Assembly (NCBI RefSeq): GCF_014529945.1
Contig: NZ_JACVFB010000007.1
Span: 62,001-126,000, forward strand
Source: Chitinophaga varians
Lineage (GTDB): Bacteria > Bacteroidota > Bacteroidia > Chitinophagales > Chitinophagaceae
Direction: 5' to 3'
DNA: 64,000 nt
Shown here piece by piece: positions 27,901 to 36,191 of this stretch. Below the pieces are notes generated by a model. That model saw only the letters and a program-made list of their open reading frames with translations, searched no databases and was not told the origin of the DNA. How positions within the stretch are numbered: the first letter of the stretch is position 1; every line of letters begins with the position of its first letter. The translations under genes and the position numbers were made by a program.

Positions 27901-28060
27901 TGGTCACCGACGCACCTGCCACCGATGCGGCGGTACCCCGGGAGGTGATCCGTCCCGTCACCTGGTGCGTTTGTGCCATCACGGAATGGCTTATGAATAA
28001 TATGACAGTCAGCCATGCATACAGCAGCAGCTGTCGGGTATCTTTTTTAGATTTTTTCAT
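24935..28060 (-). CDS. SusC/RagA-family TonB-dependent glycan importer (operon 1)
   Basis: 1041 residues from the ATG at 28060 (MKKSKKDTRQ); an ATG four codons upstream is less typical. Signal peptide ending VMAQ; carboxypeptidase-D-like domain (VTGRITSRGTAASVAGASVT); TonB box region EDLVVIGYGVQ; plug domain with VVIRGKGTVG and IDVLKDAASAAIYGSQAANG; then the 22-strand barrel ending in MIGANLRF. It imports oligosaccharides across the outer membrane using TonB energy, paired with the SusD encoded 18 bp downstream. The GH31 gene lies 42 bp upstream in the same transcript. Confidence 0.96.
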   Translation of the reverse strand: MKKSKKDTRQLLLYAWLTVILFISHSVMAQTHQVTGRITSRGTAASVAGASVTIKGTTKGAVTDNGGFFKIEAAPGAVLVVTSVGYVPQEVTVAGNEVNVQLLASVTQIEDLVVIGYGVQKKKLVTGANLQVKGDDLQKQSTTNALQALQGQAPGVQLTSNSGQPGAAMNVVIRGKGTVGNFAPLYIVDGVQTSDITYLNPADIASIDVLKDAASAAIYGSQAANGVILVTTRTGKANQKTQVTLDVFYGLQNVARKAKLLNAKEYAAIMNEAAVNSGKAPYFTNDVIDNLPVNTNWMDEMFKKNVPTQNYVLGIQGGSASSVYSMSLGYTSQGGIVGGAAISNLERYTFRINSEHKLYKDIVKAGEHLTFNYQNTYGIGVGNLYNNSLRGAYTASPFLPMYDSDGNFFSSDKIGWYPGKPDRAWNNGESNPYAVMYYSNQSRNSSQGLFGDVYLQAEPIKGLKFRTSLGLNYYANQSHGFTPVYHLSIYSFNDTSRVTQSMGSGQTIQFDNSLSYDFSLGNDHSFSVMAGTSALKATGVSMTGNNRDLRIADLWHAYLSVAQNVTKGAPYMSLSGGPFTNALASYFGRLQYNYREKYLLNLTFRADGSSRFAPENRWGYFPSVSAGWVMSKEGFMENIHWLDFFKLRASWGQVGNQNVAAYQYLSPITFSNAAYNFGPVEGVNTQGAYPNRLANPNVKWETSEQTNIGFDASLMKNLSVTFEYYVKKTKDWLISAPILATAGADAPLINGGDVSNTGVELGLSYQNSIGKSFNYTIGVNGAYNKNKIGNIPTNDHIIHGSTNTLYENALEFYRAANGLPIGYFWGLKTAGIFQTEAEVNDYKGKAGKPIQPDAKPGDVRFEDLNGDGVIDANDKTMIGDPNPHFTFGFNIALDYKGFDLQVQASGVAGNKIVQSWRGQSSALGNYSTAILDRWHGPGSSNKMPRVTEDNRNWTQFSDLYIHDGSFLRINTITLGYDFSRLVSRNYLGKLRVYASVLNAFTFTKYNGMDPEIGYNEGFSTGVDLGYYPRPRTVMIGANLRF

Positions 28061-28102
28061 AACGTCGGGCATTTGGATTTTGGTAGTTGATAAAACCTGC
28101 GC

Positions 28103-30958
28103 TTATATTTTGATGGTCATTTTTTTCCCTTCATAACGTATTTCCTGATCGGCTTTACCGTCCGGGTCCAGCGGTTTGGGCGTGGCAGCGCTCACCCGGA
28201 CAATCCGGAATATGCGTTGCTGCAGCATACCGTTGTAGGCGCCTTTACGGTCGCCGATCGTTAATGTCTTTGTATTTTCATCGTAGTCAAGTGGAATAAT
28301 GGTAAACTGTCCTTTCTCGTAATTGTAGGAGCTGCCGTCATCTTCATACAACCGGAAATTGCCATTCTTACCGGCGTAAACATACAATGTGATGGTATCG
28401 GCCGGTTTTTCAGCGGTGTATTGCAGCGCGGGGCCTACGGGAATGATGGCGCCTTCCCTCGCATACAGCGGCATGCGGCCATAAGGTGCATCGGCGGAGA
28501 TCCTTTTACCGCCTGCATTCCAGGCGCCGGTATATACGTCGTACCAGCCTTGCCCGGCAGGCAGATATACCTCCCTGCTGCGTTGTTTGTATTGATAAAC
28601 GGGGTTAACCAACAAGGAAGGGCCGAACATAAACTGGTCTCCTATGTTCAGTACGGTGGTGTCCTTCGCGAAGTCCATGACCAGTCCGCGCATGATCGTA
28701 TAATTTTCATGGTAGGCTGCGCCGGCCAGTGAGTAACTGTAAGGCAACAGGCGGTACCGGAGTTTGTCGTAATACAAAAAGCTTTCGTAAGCCGGATGAT
28801 CTTCCGGGGCGGTGTTAAAGATTTCGCGGTAAGGGAACTGTCCGTGTGAGCGGAACAGCGGCACAAATGCGCCGAACTGAGTCCAGCGGGTACACAGCTC
28901 CCGCCATTCCTCCAGATTTTCCGCATCCGGTTTTTCAAATTTCGCCGGCACCACAAATCCGCCGATGTCCATGGTCCAGTAAGGAAGACCCGACAGGGAG
29001 AAGTTGATGCCCGCCGTTATCTGCGTTTGCATATCCCGCCAGGTGGCGCCGATATCGCCGCTCCAGATAGCTGCTGCGTAACGCTGTGAGCCGCCGAAGC
29101 CTGAGCGCGTCAGGAGAAACACCCTTTTGTCGGGGTCGGTATGTCGCTGTCCTTCATAGATACCTTTGGCGTTTTGCAGCGGATAGGCATTCACGTATTC
29201 CGCCGCAGGACCTAACGCGGTAGGCGTCATCTGCAGCTTTCTTTTTTCAGGGCTTACGTTGGACAGGACATCCGGTTCGCTTGCGTCCATCCACCAGGCA
29301 TCGATCCCTTTGGTATACAGCTTTTGATTGATCAGGTCCCAGAAGCCTTTACGGGCATCTTCATTAAAAGCGTCGTAAAATGTAGAGACATATCCCTTAC
29401 CGATCCAGTCCCGTTGTTCATCCGCAATATTTCTTTTATACAGCCATCCTTTTTTATCAAATTCATGATAGGCGGGGATGTCTTTATAAAACTTAGGCCA
29501 TACCGATATCATGATCTGCGTGTGGTACTTTTTGTGTAATACATCGATCATGCTGTCGGGCGACGGGAACCTGGCGGCGTCAAACTCCTGGCTTCCCCAG
29601 GCAGTTTCTTTCCAATAGCTCCAGTCCAGCACGATATTGTCGAGCGGTATGTTCTTTTTACGGAACTGATCTACCGTAGACAGGACCTCCTCCTGTGTTT
29701 TATACCGCTCGCGGCTTTGCCAGAAACCCATGGCCCATTTAGGAACAATCGGCGCTTTGCCGGTTAGTTCCCGATAGCCGGCTATCACCTCGTCGATATT
29801 GCCGCCATGCACGAAATAATAATCTACCTGATGACCTGCTTCAGAAGAAAAGCCAAAACAACGCCGCTCTTCTTTAGACAGAGGCGCCTGCCATTTCAAC
29901 GACAAATAGGACTCGGGGCTTTCGGGTGTCCATTCTATTCTGACAGCTACCTTCACCCCTTTTTCGAAGTTGACCGGCACCAACGCCGGTGCCGGATTCC
30001 ATGCCTTGCGCCAGTGGTCCAGTACCAGTTTTCCGTTGAGCCATACTTTCAGCGTGCCACCGAAGGTAAACCGCAGTTGATGCAGCCCGGAAACATGACT
30101 GGCCAGACTTCCTTCCCATGATGCCATGCCAGTGGCCGGAGTGAACGCCTGCGGAAGCACAACTTTTGAGTCTCCCAAAAACTCCATATTAATCGCTGAT
30201 TCTGCCCGGGTGGTAATAACCTGTTGTGGATGACGGGCATCATTGGCATAAGTGGCGGTCAGCCATCCTTCTTCATCATTTTTGGAGAAAAGCTGTAAAG
30301 CGGACAACGGATACAGCGGCCGTATATCTCCGGCTGTTGTTAGCGAATAGTTATCCCAGAGTATACCATAGTTTTTATGGGAGACCAGAAAGGGGATGGC
30401 CACCTCTGTATTGTTCTGGAAAAAATTAACCTGCTGTCCTTTGTAATTATATATGCCGTCCTGGTGTTGGCCCAGGCCGTACCAGCCTTCGCCCTCCGCC
30501 CCTTCAAATTGTTGGGTCAGCTGATAATACGGCTGTCCATCAAAAGTAGTGGGCCTGAAAGTCCGTCCGCCTGTTGATTTCTCTGCCAGGATTTTTTCGC
30601 CTTTGGCATCCAGAAAAGAAACAGTGCCTGTTTTTAAGCCCACCGTCACCGTTAGCTTTTTCGTTTTCAGCGTAACAGCATCCTGGGAAGCAGTCAGTTT
30701 CCATTCGGGCGCCGGTTTGCCTGCATCAATCCTCATCAGGCTTTGAACAGGTCTTAGCTCTTTTCCCGGCGCGGCCACTACCCTGATAATATCATCGGTG
30801 ATCACATACAATCTGACAGTGTTGGAAGTACCGGTAAAAGAGGGGTCTGTATAAACGGTGACCCCATCTTTTGTTTGTAAATAAAACGGCGTGCCTGCCA
30901 TTGAAACGTGGTAAACAAGCATAAGCAAAAGCCAAGCGACAGTTATCGTCCTTTTCAT
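28103..30958 (-). CDS. GH31 alpha-xylosidase with PA14 insert
   Basis: 951 residues with signal peptide (WLLLMLVYHVSMAG). N-terminal beta-sandwich, a PA14-like insert about 225-365 (LRFTFGGTLKVWLNGKLVLD), then the GH31 barrel. Nucleophile Asp558 lies in AWWMDASEPD; Asp635 in WSGDIGATW fits the acid/base. The PA14 insert and WWMDASEPD match xyloglucan alpha-xylosidases such as CjXyl31A and BoGH31A rather than alpha-glucosidases. It would release alpha-xylose from the non-reducing end of xyloglucan oligosaccharides in the periplasm. First gene of operon 1; its promoter carries the TGTTRCAA direct repeat. Enzyme specificity is inferred. Confidence 0.93.
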   Translation of the reverse strand: MKRTITVAWLLLMLVYHVSMAGTPFYLQTKDGVTVYTDPSFTGTSNTVRLYVITDDIIRVVAAPGKELRPVQSLMRIDAGKPAPEWKLTASQDAVTLKTKKLTVTVGLKTGTVSFLDAKGEKILAEKSTGGRTFRPTTFDGQPYYQLTQQFEGAEGEGWYGLGQHQDGIYNYKGQQVNFFQNNTEVAIPFLVSHKNYGILWDNYSLTTAGDIRPLYPLSALQLFSKNDEEGWLTATYANDARHPQQVITTRAESAINMEFLGDSKVVLPQAFTPATGMASWEGSLASHVSGLHQLRFTFGGTLKVWLNGKLVLDHWRKAWNPAPALVPVNFEKGVKVAVRIEWTPESPESYLSLKWQAPLSKEERRCFGFSSEAGHQVDYYFVHGGNIDEVIAGYRELTGKAPIVPKWAMGFWQSRERYKTQEEVLSTVDQFRKKNIPLDNIVLDWSYWKETAWGSQEFDAARFPSPDSMIDVLHKKYHTQIMISVWPKFYKDIPAYHEFDKKGWLYKRNIADEQRDWIGKGYVSTFYDAFNEDARKGFWDLINQKLYTKGIDAWWMDASEPDVLSNVSPEKRKLQMTPTALGPAAEYVNAYPLQNAKGIYEGQRHTDPDKRVFLLTRSGFGGSQRYAAAIWSGDIGATWRDMQTQITAGINFSLSGLPYWTMDIGGFVVPAKFEKPDAENLEEWRELCTRWTQFGAFVPLFRSHGQFPYREIFNTAPEDHPAYESFLYYDKLRYRLLPYSYSLAGAAYHENYTIMRGLVMDFAKDTTVLNIGDQFMFGPSLLVNPVYQYKQRSREVYLPAGQGWYDVYTGAWNAGGKRISADAPYGRMPLYAREGAIIPVGPALQYTAEKPADTITLYVYAGKNGNFRLYEDDGSSYNYEKGQFTIIPLDYDENTKTLTIGDRKGAYNGMLQQRIFRIVRVSAATPKPLDPDGKADQEIRYEGKKMTIKI

Positions 30959-30974
30959 AACGTGGTGAAAGTCT

Positions 30975-30985
30975 TACGTGGATTA
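30975..30985 (-). promoter_or_regulatory. Conserved initially transcribed element TAATCCACGTA, operon 1
   Basis: On the minus strand TAATCCACGTA follows the -7-like box by 6 bp and precedes the GH31 start by 16 bp. The identical 11-mer occurs at 46214-46224 in the operon 2 promoter at almost the same distance from the repeats. Confidence 0.6.
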
Positions 30986-30991
30986 ATGCCG

Positions 30992-30999
30992 TAAAGTTG
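30992..30999 (-). promoter_or_regulatory. Candidate -7 box CAACTTTA, operon 1
   Basis: Reads CAACTTTAC on the minus strand, a weak match to TAnnTTTG, but placed 32 bp from the proximal TGTTRCAA repeat exactly like TATTTTTAC in operon 2. Confidence 0.45.
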
Positions 31000-31030
31000 G
31001 TTAATGTAGGGGAATGTGAGGGGTAACGGA

Positions 31031-31060
31031 TGTTACAATTTGGGGTATCATATGTTGCAA
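31031..31060. promoter_or_regulatory. TGTTRCAA direct repeat, candidate HTCS operator, operon 1
   Basis: TGTTACAA (31031-31038) and TGTTGCAA (31053-31060) are direct repeats with a 22-bp step, two helical turns, on the plus strand (gene on minus). The second copy continues as TGTTGCAATCCGCTGGTT; 16 of these 18 bases recur at 46271-46288. The pair lies 73 bp upstream of the GH31 start. Confidence 0.65.
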
Positions 31061-31096
31061 TCCGCTGGTTTTCAGCGTCAGGCGATGTTGGCACAA

Positions 31097-31125
31097 CAAA
31101 GGCTGACCTTAAAGGTCAGCCTTTG
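31097..31125 (-). terminator. Hairpin terminator after GH97
   Basis: CAAAGGCTGACC pairs perfectly with GGTCAGCCTTTG around the 5-nt loop TTAAA, 29 bp after the GH97 stop and before the operon 1 promoter. The T-run is short. It should insulate GH97 from the GH31 operon. Confidence 0.65.
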
Positions 31126-31153
31126 TTTCCGTTAAATGATAGATAGCAGATGA

Positions 31154-33085
31154 TTATGGCATGGGCACGATCGTGGCGGCAAAACCTCCGGAGCGGAGCA
31201 GCTTTACTTCCACGGTGCTGTTGTTGTCGATCACACTGTATTGGGTAGTAAAAGTTTTGTCGTGCACGCCGTCTGTTATTAATGTCAATCTGTACTTTGT
31301 ATTTTCTTTCAGGAAGTTGAACCTGATTGTTTTCTTTTTCGCCCATTGGCCGGCGCTGATCCCTCCGATATACCAGGTATCTGCTTTTCGCCGGGCCATG
31401 ATCACCTCCTGTCCGGGGTATCCGTCCAGCAGTTTGGTATCATCCCAGGCAGCGGGCACTGTTTTCAGAAAAGACCGGGCCACGTCGGGCAAGTCCTGAT
31501 AGCCCTCCGGTCTGTCGGCCATATGCTGAATACCGGATTCGAACAATACGCTTAGGGCCAGTTCGTGGCCGTATGACGTGATATGCGGGAACTGTGAGTT
31601 GGTGAACGTCACCGGCGTATAGTCCATAGCGCCCACCACGTTTCTTGTAAAAGGAAGGACCGCGTTATGTTCAGGCGCCGCCATGGTAAAATCGATGCCA
31701 TAGTTGTACCATTCTGCGCCGCGCACCGCCTCATGAGTCATGAGGTTAGGATAAGTCCTTGCCCAGCCCCGCGGCACAATGCATCCGTGAAAATACACCA
31801 TCATTTCAGCACGGGCGGCATCTTCCAGGATATCCAGGTAATATTTGATCATGTCCTGTTTCTCACTTTCAAAAAAGTCGATTTTAACGCCTGCCACGCC
31901 CAGCTGTTTTAATTTGGCAAATTCAGCCATCCTGCTTTCATGCGTCAGCATCCGGTCGCGTGGCGTTGAGGACACATCCGTATGCGGCCCTCCCGAATTG
32001 TACCACATCAGTGGCTTCACTCCTTTGGACAACGCATATTTGACAGCGTCTTCCAGATGGCCGCCATTATCCATGGCGTCCCATTCCCAATCGAACAATG
32101 TATAAGGCCAGTTCATGGTCGCTGCCAGATCGGTGAAGTTGCAGACAATTTTATAATCCCGGGTGCCGTGGTTGTTGGACCAATAATTCCACGACGCCAC
32201 GCCGGGTTTTATCCAGCCGGTATTTTTAATGACTGAAGGGGACGACACATCGTCTACGAGCGTAGACGCCACGATGTCCGACAGGCTGCCCATGACAATC
32301 ACCCGCCAGGGCGATTTCCAGGGCAGGGTGATCACTGGTGTGGCAGCGCCAAGTCCCTTGCCGTCGCGGGGGTCGGGGAAGGTGATTTTGTACCTGGACG
32401 GGTCTTCGGTGTTACTGAGCTTGGTGCCGCAGTATTGGCGGTCCACGTCCGCTTCATGCAGCAGGAACCAACAGGATTTATCCTCCGACTGAAAAAGCGC
32501 GGGGTAGCACCATTCCTGTTTCAGCACCTTATCATCTTTCATGGCGGTATAAAAGCCTTCATTGGCCGTGTTCCATTTTTCCATCCAGCGCATGGCGCCC
32601 GACGGAATGGAATAGGCCGTCAATTCGTCTTTCACCGTAAACGTTCCTTTCTTTTCCGGGAATTCATAACGAAAAGCAATACCATCATTGTACACCCGGA
32701 TGATCACCTGGAGTTTTTCCTTAGCCGGATTTTCAAAAGTGGCCACCACTTCGTTGGCCTGGTTAGTGCAAACCGACTTCTTTCCGTGCGGGACAGTGTA
32801 GCTTTCATTGATCAGCAGTGGCTTTCCTGCCTTCAGAAATTTTAAATGCTTTGAAAATTCCTGATCGCTGCGGATTAAGCCCAGCTCAATCTGAGGAATG
32901 ACCACCGATGATTTTCCGTTAGTATTGTAAGTGGCATGGAGGCACCATTCACCATCATCTGTTGTTTGTTTGGAATAAAGCGCCACCGTTATTTTCCCGT
33001 TGGGAGATGGTACAGTTAATTGTTGCGCACATAACATTCCTCTGCTGGCGACCAGGCCCAGCAGCAATAGTATCCATTTTTTCAT
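31154..33085 (-). CDS. GH97 glycosidase, retaining subgroup (alpha-galactosidase-like)
   Basis: 643 residues with a signal peptide (LLLLGLVASRGMLCAQ). N-terminal beta-sandwich (about 22-280, LTVPSPNGKITVALYSKQTT), catalytic barrel from about 280, and a C-terminal sheet. GVKIDFFESEK contains Asp403 where retaining GH97 enzymes (BtGH97b alpha-galactosidase) have their nucleophile; inverting SusB-type alpha-glucosidases lack it. Related retaining members also act on beta-L-arabinopyranosides. A periplasmic role in trimming side-chain alpha-Gal or L-Arap is inferred. It is a single-gene unit divergent from the Tat protein at 33373 and separated from GH31 by a terminator. Confidence 0.92.
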   Translation of the reverse strand: MKKWILLLLGLVASRGMLCAQQLTVPSPNGKITVALYSKQTTDDGEWCLHATYNTNGKSSVVIPQIELGLIRSDQEFSKHLKFLKAGKPLLINESYTVPHGKKSVCTNQANEVVATFENPAKEKLQVIIRVYNDGIAFRYEFPEKKGTFTVKDELTAYSIPSGAMRWMEKWNTANEGFYTAMKDDKVLKQEWCYPALFQSEDKSCWFLLHEADVDRQYCGTKLSNTEDPSRYKITFPDPRDGKGLGAATPVITLPWKSPWRVIVMGSLSDIVASTLVDDVSSPSVIKNTGWIKPGVASWNYWSNNHGTRDYKIVCNFTDLAATMNWPYTLFDWEWDAMDNGGHLEDAVKYALSKGVKPLMWYNSGGPHTDVSSTPRDRMLTHESRMAEFAKLKQLGVAGVKIDFFESEKQDMIKYYLDILEDAARAEMMVYFHGCIVPRGWARTYPNLMTHEAVRGAEWYNYGIDFTMAAPEHNAVLPFTRNVVGAMDYTPVTFTNSQFPHITSYGHELALSVLFESGIQHMADRPEGYQDLPDVARSFLKTVPAAWDDTKLLDGYPGQEVIMARRKADTWYIGGISAGQWAKKKTIRFNFLKENTKYRLTLITDGVHDKTFTTQYSVIDNNSTVEVKLLRSGGFAATIVPMP

Positions 33086-33317
33086 GTCAATGATATTATC
33101 TGATTTTTAAACGACCGTATATGGAAAAGCGGAGGTGTGTCTGTTTTAACTTGCCGTGGAATTTTATCTCTTTGCAATAAAACTAAAAAATGTCATTTAT
33201 ACAATTATTTTTCCACATCAAAAAACAAACACACAGAGCACAACACTATACAGTTAAGACAAACGTTTTAACGAACAGGATAAGCATGCTGAACTTTCTT
33301 TCTCCATTACAAAATAA

Positions 33318-33346
33318 TTTGTCAACTAAACAGTTATTTAGTTTTA
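33318..33346 (+). promoter_or_regulatory. Candidate promoter of the Tat-exported TIM-barrel gene
   Basis: TTTG (33318-33321), a 17-bp spacer and TAGTTTTA (33339-33346, one mismatch to TAnnTTTG) lie 26 nt before the ATG at 33373. The whole 287-bp divergent region 33086-33372 is very AT-rich; no other feature was found and the TGTTRCAA repeat pair is absent. Confidence 0.4.
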
Positions 33347-33372
33347 TTTTTAATAAACCTAATCTGTTATCT

Positions 33373-34284
33373 ATGAAATTGGACTCCATCAACCGGCGAA
33401 ATTTCCTCGCCCGGTCGGGTATGGCGGCCGCGGCGGCCCTTATTTCTTCTTCTGCCTTGGCCTCACTAGCCAAACCCCGGTTTAAAATGGGCCTGCAACT
33501 GTATACCATCCGCGAAGCCATGGAAAAAGATGTTGCCGGTACGCTTAAAAAAGTAGCCAGCCTGGGATACCAGGATGTGGAAACGTACGGATTCGACCCG
33601 GCGCAAATTGGCTACTATGGCCGCAGCGCGAAAGACTTCAACCAGCTGTTGAAGGACAACGGACTTACTACCGCCAGTGGCCACTATGATCTGTTCAAAT
33701 ACCTGAACGCACCGGAAACAGAACTCCTCTCCTACGTGGATCAATGTATAGCAGGTGCCGGGCGGCTGAACCAAAAGTATATTACCTGGCCATGGCTGGC
33801 GCCGGAAGACAGGAGCATTGACAAGTTTAAACTACTGGCCTCCAGGCTCAACATCATTGGCGCGCGGGTAAAGAAAGCCGGTCTCGGGTTTGCTTATCAC
33901 AACCATGATTTCGAATTTACGGACCATGGCGGCATCAACGGCTACCAGATCATCATGCGGGAAACAGATCCTGAACTGGTAAAATTACAAATGGACATGT
34001 ACTGGGTAGTACGCGCCGCAAAAAAACAGCCGATTGAATTTTTCAAACAACAACCGGGGCGTTTTGTGATGTGGCATATTAAAGACATGGACCGTACAAC
34101 GGAGGACTATACTGAATTAGGCAAAGGCGCCATCGACTATACGAAAATCCTGCCGGATTACAGTATGGCGGGCATGCAGTATTATTTCCTCGAGCAGGGC
34201 GGCAACTTCCGCACCGGCAACGCGATGAACAGTATCGCCGAAAATGCGGATTTCTTTCAGCGCAAACTCCAAAAGTTCTTATAA
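33373..34284 (+). CDS. Tat-exported sugar phosphate isomerase/epimerase-like TIM-barrel protein
   Basis: 303 residues from the ATG at 33373; the frame is open upstream to 33190 but that part is AT-rich promoter DNA. SINRRNFLARSG is a twin-arginine motif followed by AAAAALISSSALA, a Tat signal. The rest is an AP-endonuclease-2/xylose-isomerase-like barrel: KMGLQLYTIREAMEKD, FAYHNHDFEF, LQMDMYWVVRA, WHIKDMD with the metal ligands. Such proteins are common in Bacteroidetes carbohydrate loci and may act on sugars or oligosaccharide ends in the periplasm; the reaction is not known. Convergent with GH5. Confidence 0.88.
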   Translation: MKLDSINRRNFLARSGMAAAAALISSSALASLAKPRFKMGLQLYTIREAMEKDVAGTLKKVASLGYQDVETYGFDPAQIGYYGRSAKDFNQLLKDNGLTTASGHYDLFKYLNAPETELLSYVDQCIAGAGRLNQKYITWPWLAPEDRSIDKFKLLASRLNIIGARVKKAGLGFAYHNHDFEFTDHGGINGYQIIMRETDPELVKLQMDMYWVVRAAKKQPIEFFKQQPGRFVMWHIKDMDRTTEDYTELGKGAIDYTKILPDYSMAGMQYYFLEQGGNFRTGNAMNSIAENADFFQRKLQKFL

Positions 34285-34291
34285 GTACAAG

Positions 34292-34324
34292 GCGTTTCCG
34301 GTACTCCGGGAGTACCGGAAACGC
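34292..34324. terminator. Bidirectional terminator between the TIM-barrel gene and GH5
   Basis: GCGTTTCCGGTACTCC and GGAGTACCGGAAACGC are perfect complements (16 bp) around one base; in RNA a 14-bp stem with loop CCGGG. It begins 7 bp after the TIM-barrel stop and ends 12 bp before the GH5 stop. Confidence 0.75.
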
Positions 34325-34336
34325 TGAAGCTCATTG

Positions 34337-36181
34337 CTACTGAACGATCTTGACCACCTTGCATTTTTTTGTCCAGCCTCTCCCCTTTGCTTCTATTACA
34401 TAAGCGCCTGTTTTCAGTGCTGCTCCCATCGACAAAAGGTCTGAAGCCGATGGATGTACTTTTACTTCCACCGTTTTCCCGGAGGCATCGATAATGGTAA
34501 TACGTTCTATTTTATCCTGTTTATCTGCCTTAACACTGAAGGTAGTGGTAAACGGATTCGGGTATACGTTCAGTTCCTTCGTGGACGGACCGGATAACCC
34601 TGCAGCTGCAGTTGTTGCGGTCAGCGCTCCCGCCAATGCCACGCCCGTCATTGTCCATTGCTGGTTGTAGCTGCTGCTGCCTGACCACTGCGCCAGGTCA
34701 GCACCATTAGCTGTTTGCCCAAGTCCATCCAGGTACAGCCCTGAGGCACGGTTCTTTAGTTTGATATAACTGCCTGTCACTTCCAGCTTCCATTGCTGGT
34801 TGTAGCTGGTGCTGAAGCTCCACTGACCGGCCACAGCGCCGTCCGGTGTTCTTCCCATCCCATCGAGATACAGTCCGGTGGCCCGGTTCTTCAGCCTGAT
34901 ATAACCGTCGGCCGCTTCCACAACCCACTGCTGTGCATCGCTGCCGCTATTGCTCCACTGCCCGGTGTTAGCGCCATTGGTACTTCTGTACATACCGTCT
35001 GCCAGCAGGCCGGTGGCGCGGTTCACCAGTCTCACATACCCGGGCGTATTGCCGGCGGCCTGCATGATAGTGGAGATTGTTTCCTGGTCCAGCACCGTCC
35101 CGGTGGCGCGGTCGTACATCTGTTTATTGATGTCCCAGCAGATGGGAATAAGTCCCCTGGCCCTTGCAGCACGCACGAGGTAATCGTAGAAGTGCCACCG
35201 GGAGGCATCGTGCAGCGCCTGGTCGGAAGGAGGACTGAGCGTTCTTTTGATAGCGGCAAATTCCCCGATGATCACGGGTATCCCTTTATCGATGAACTTT
35301 GCTTTCATAAGATTCAGCTCTGTGTCCATATAGCTCTCCTCTCCCCAGGTGGCGTTCCGGTAGGTGTCTGTAGTGGAATGGTAGTTAGCGCCCCAATAGT
35401 AGAACATTTTGCCCCATGATTCGTCCTGCGTGATGAGAGCGAACTGGGAAGGATCGTAGTAGTGTACTTCCATCATCAACCTGTTGGCAATAGGATCAGC
35501 AGGCAGCGTGTTCATCAGGGTATTCGTCTTATCGATGTTCGTGCTCGGCCCCTGAATGATCAGGGTACGGGAGCTGTTGTTACCACCGGTGGCCCGCACG
35601 GCATTGACAAATGTCTGATGATAAGACAACAGTACCGACATGCCCGTGGCATCGTCAACAGCAGGTTCATTGGCGCTGGCAAACAACAGATGTTCATTGT
35701 AGTTCTTAAAAGTATTGGCGATCTGCGTCCAATAGTTCTGCTGTTTGGCATTCACCTGTGCCTGCGCGGCCGGCGTAATGTTATTTTCCAGCCAGCCATT
35801 GTCCCAGTGGATGTTGATCATGACGTACAGGCTATCCCGCATGCAATAATCTACCACTTCTTTTACGCGGGCCATCCACGCCGGATCTATCACGCCGTTG
35901 GTACTGTGGCAGTCCCAGGCAACCGGCAGCCGGATGGTATTAAAGCCGGATGCTTTCACGGCGTCGATGGTGGCTTGCGTAACGGCGCCGCCCCACGCAT
36001 TCTCTCCGCAAATGGCTTCCAGCGTGTTGCCCAGGTTCCACCCTACCTTCATCTTGCCGGCAATAAATTGCGCCGTAGGCAATTGAGCGGACAGCTGCAG
36101 GCCCGTAAAAAGGAATAGCAGCAGTTGCACCGCTATGCGCATGCAACGCTTAATACAGTGTTGAACATTTGTACGTAGCAT
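34337..36181 (-). CDS. GH5 endo-glucanase/xyloglucanase with CBM13 and type IX secretion domain
   Basis: 614 residues. Signal peptide LLLFLFTGLQLSAQ; the ATG at 36142 would also include it. GH5 domain about 40-385: GWNLGNTLEA (GH5_4-like start), acid/base Glu172 in SANEPAVDD, nucleophile Glu307 in VIIGEFAAI. Then three ricin-type repeats (each with LKNRATGLYLDG or similar and a QW ending), a CBM13 trefoil, about 390-525. The last 80 residues (LNVYPNPFTTTFSVKA to GWTKKCKVVKIVQ) are a Por secretion tail, so it is exported by the type IX system to the cell surface. It should cut the glucan backbone first. Last gene of operon 2. Confidence 0.93.
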   Translation of the reverse strand: MLRTNVQHCIKRCMRIAVQLLLFLFTGLQLSAQLPTAQFIAGKMKVGWNLGNTLEAICGENAWGGAVTQATIDAVKASGFNTIRLPVAWDCHSTNGVIDPAWMARVKEVVDYCMRDSLYVMINIHWDNGWLENNITPAAQAQVNAKQQNYWTQIANTFKNYNEHLLFASANEPAVDDATGMSVLLSYHQTFVNAVRATGGNNSSRTLIIQGPSTNIDKTNTLMNTLPADPIANRLMMEVHYYDPSQFALITQDESWGKMFYYWGANYHSTTDTYRNATWGEESYMDTELNLMKAKFIDKGIPVIIGEFAAIKRTLSPPSDQALHDASRWHFYDYLVRAARARGLIPICWDINKQMYDRATGTVLDQETISTIMQAAGNTPGYVRLVNRATGLLADGMYRSTNGANTGQWSNSGSDAQQWVVEAADGYIRLKNRATGLYLDGMGRTPDGAVAGQWSFSTSYNQQWKLEVTGSYIKLKNRASGLYLDGLGQTANGADLAQWSGSSSYNQQWTMTGVALAGALTATTAAAGLSGPSTKELNVYPNPFTTTFSVKADKQDKIERITIIDASGKTVEVKVHPSASDLLSMGAALKTGAYVIEAKGRGWTKKCKVVKIVQ

Positions 36182-36191
36182 AAAAAAACGG

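Noticed and set aside
33142..33177. Weak TGTT-like and TTGCAA-like sequences before GH97 as an HTCS operator
   Set aside because: Each matches only 6 of 8 bases and the step is 28 bp, not 22; TAATCCACGTA is absent.
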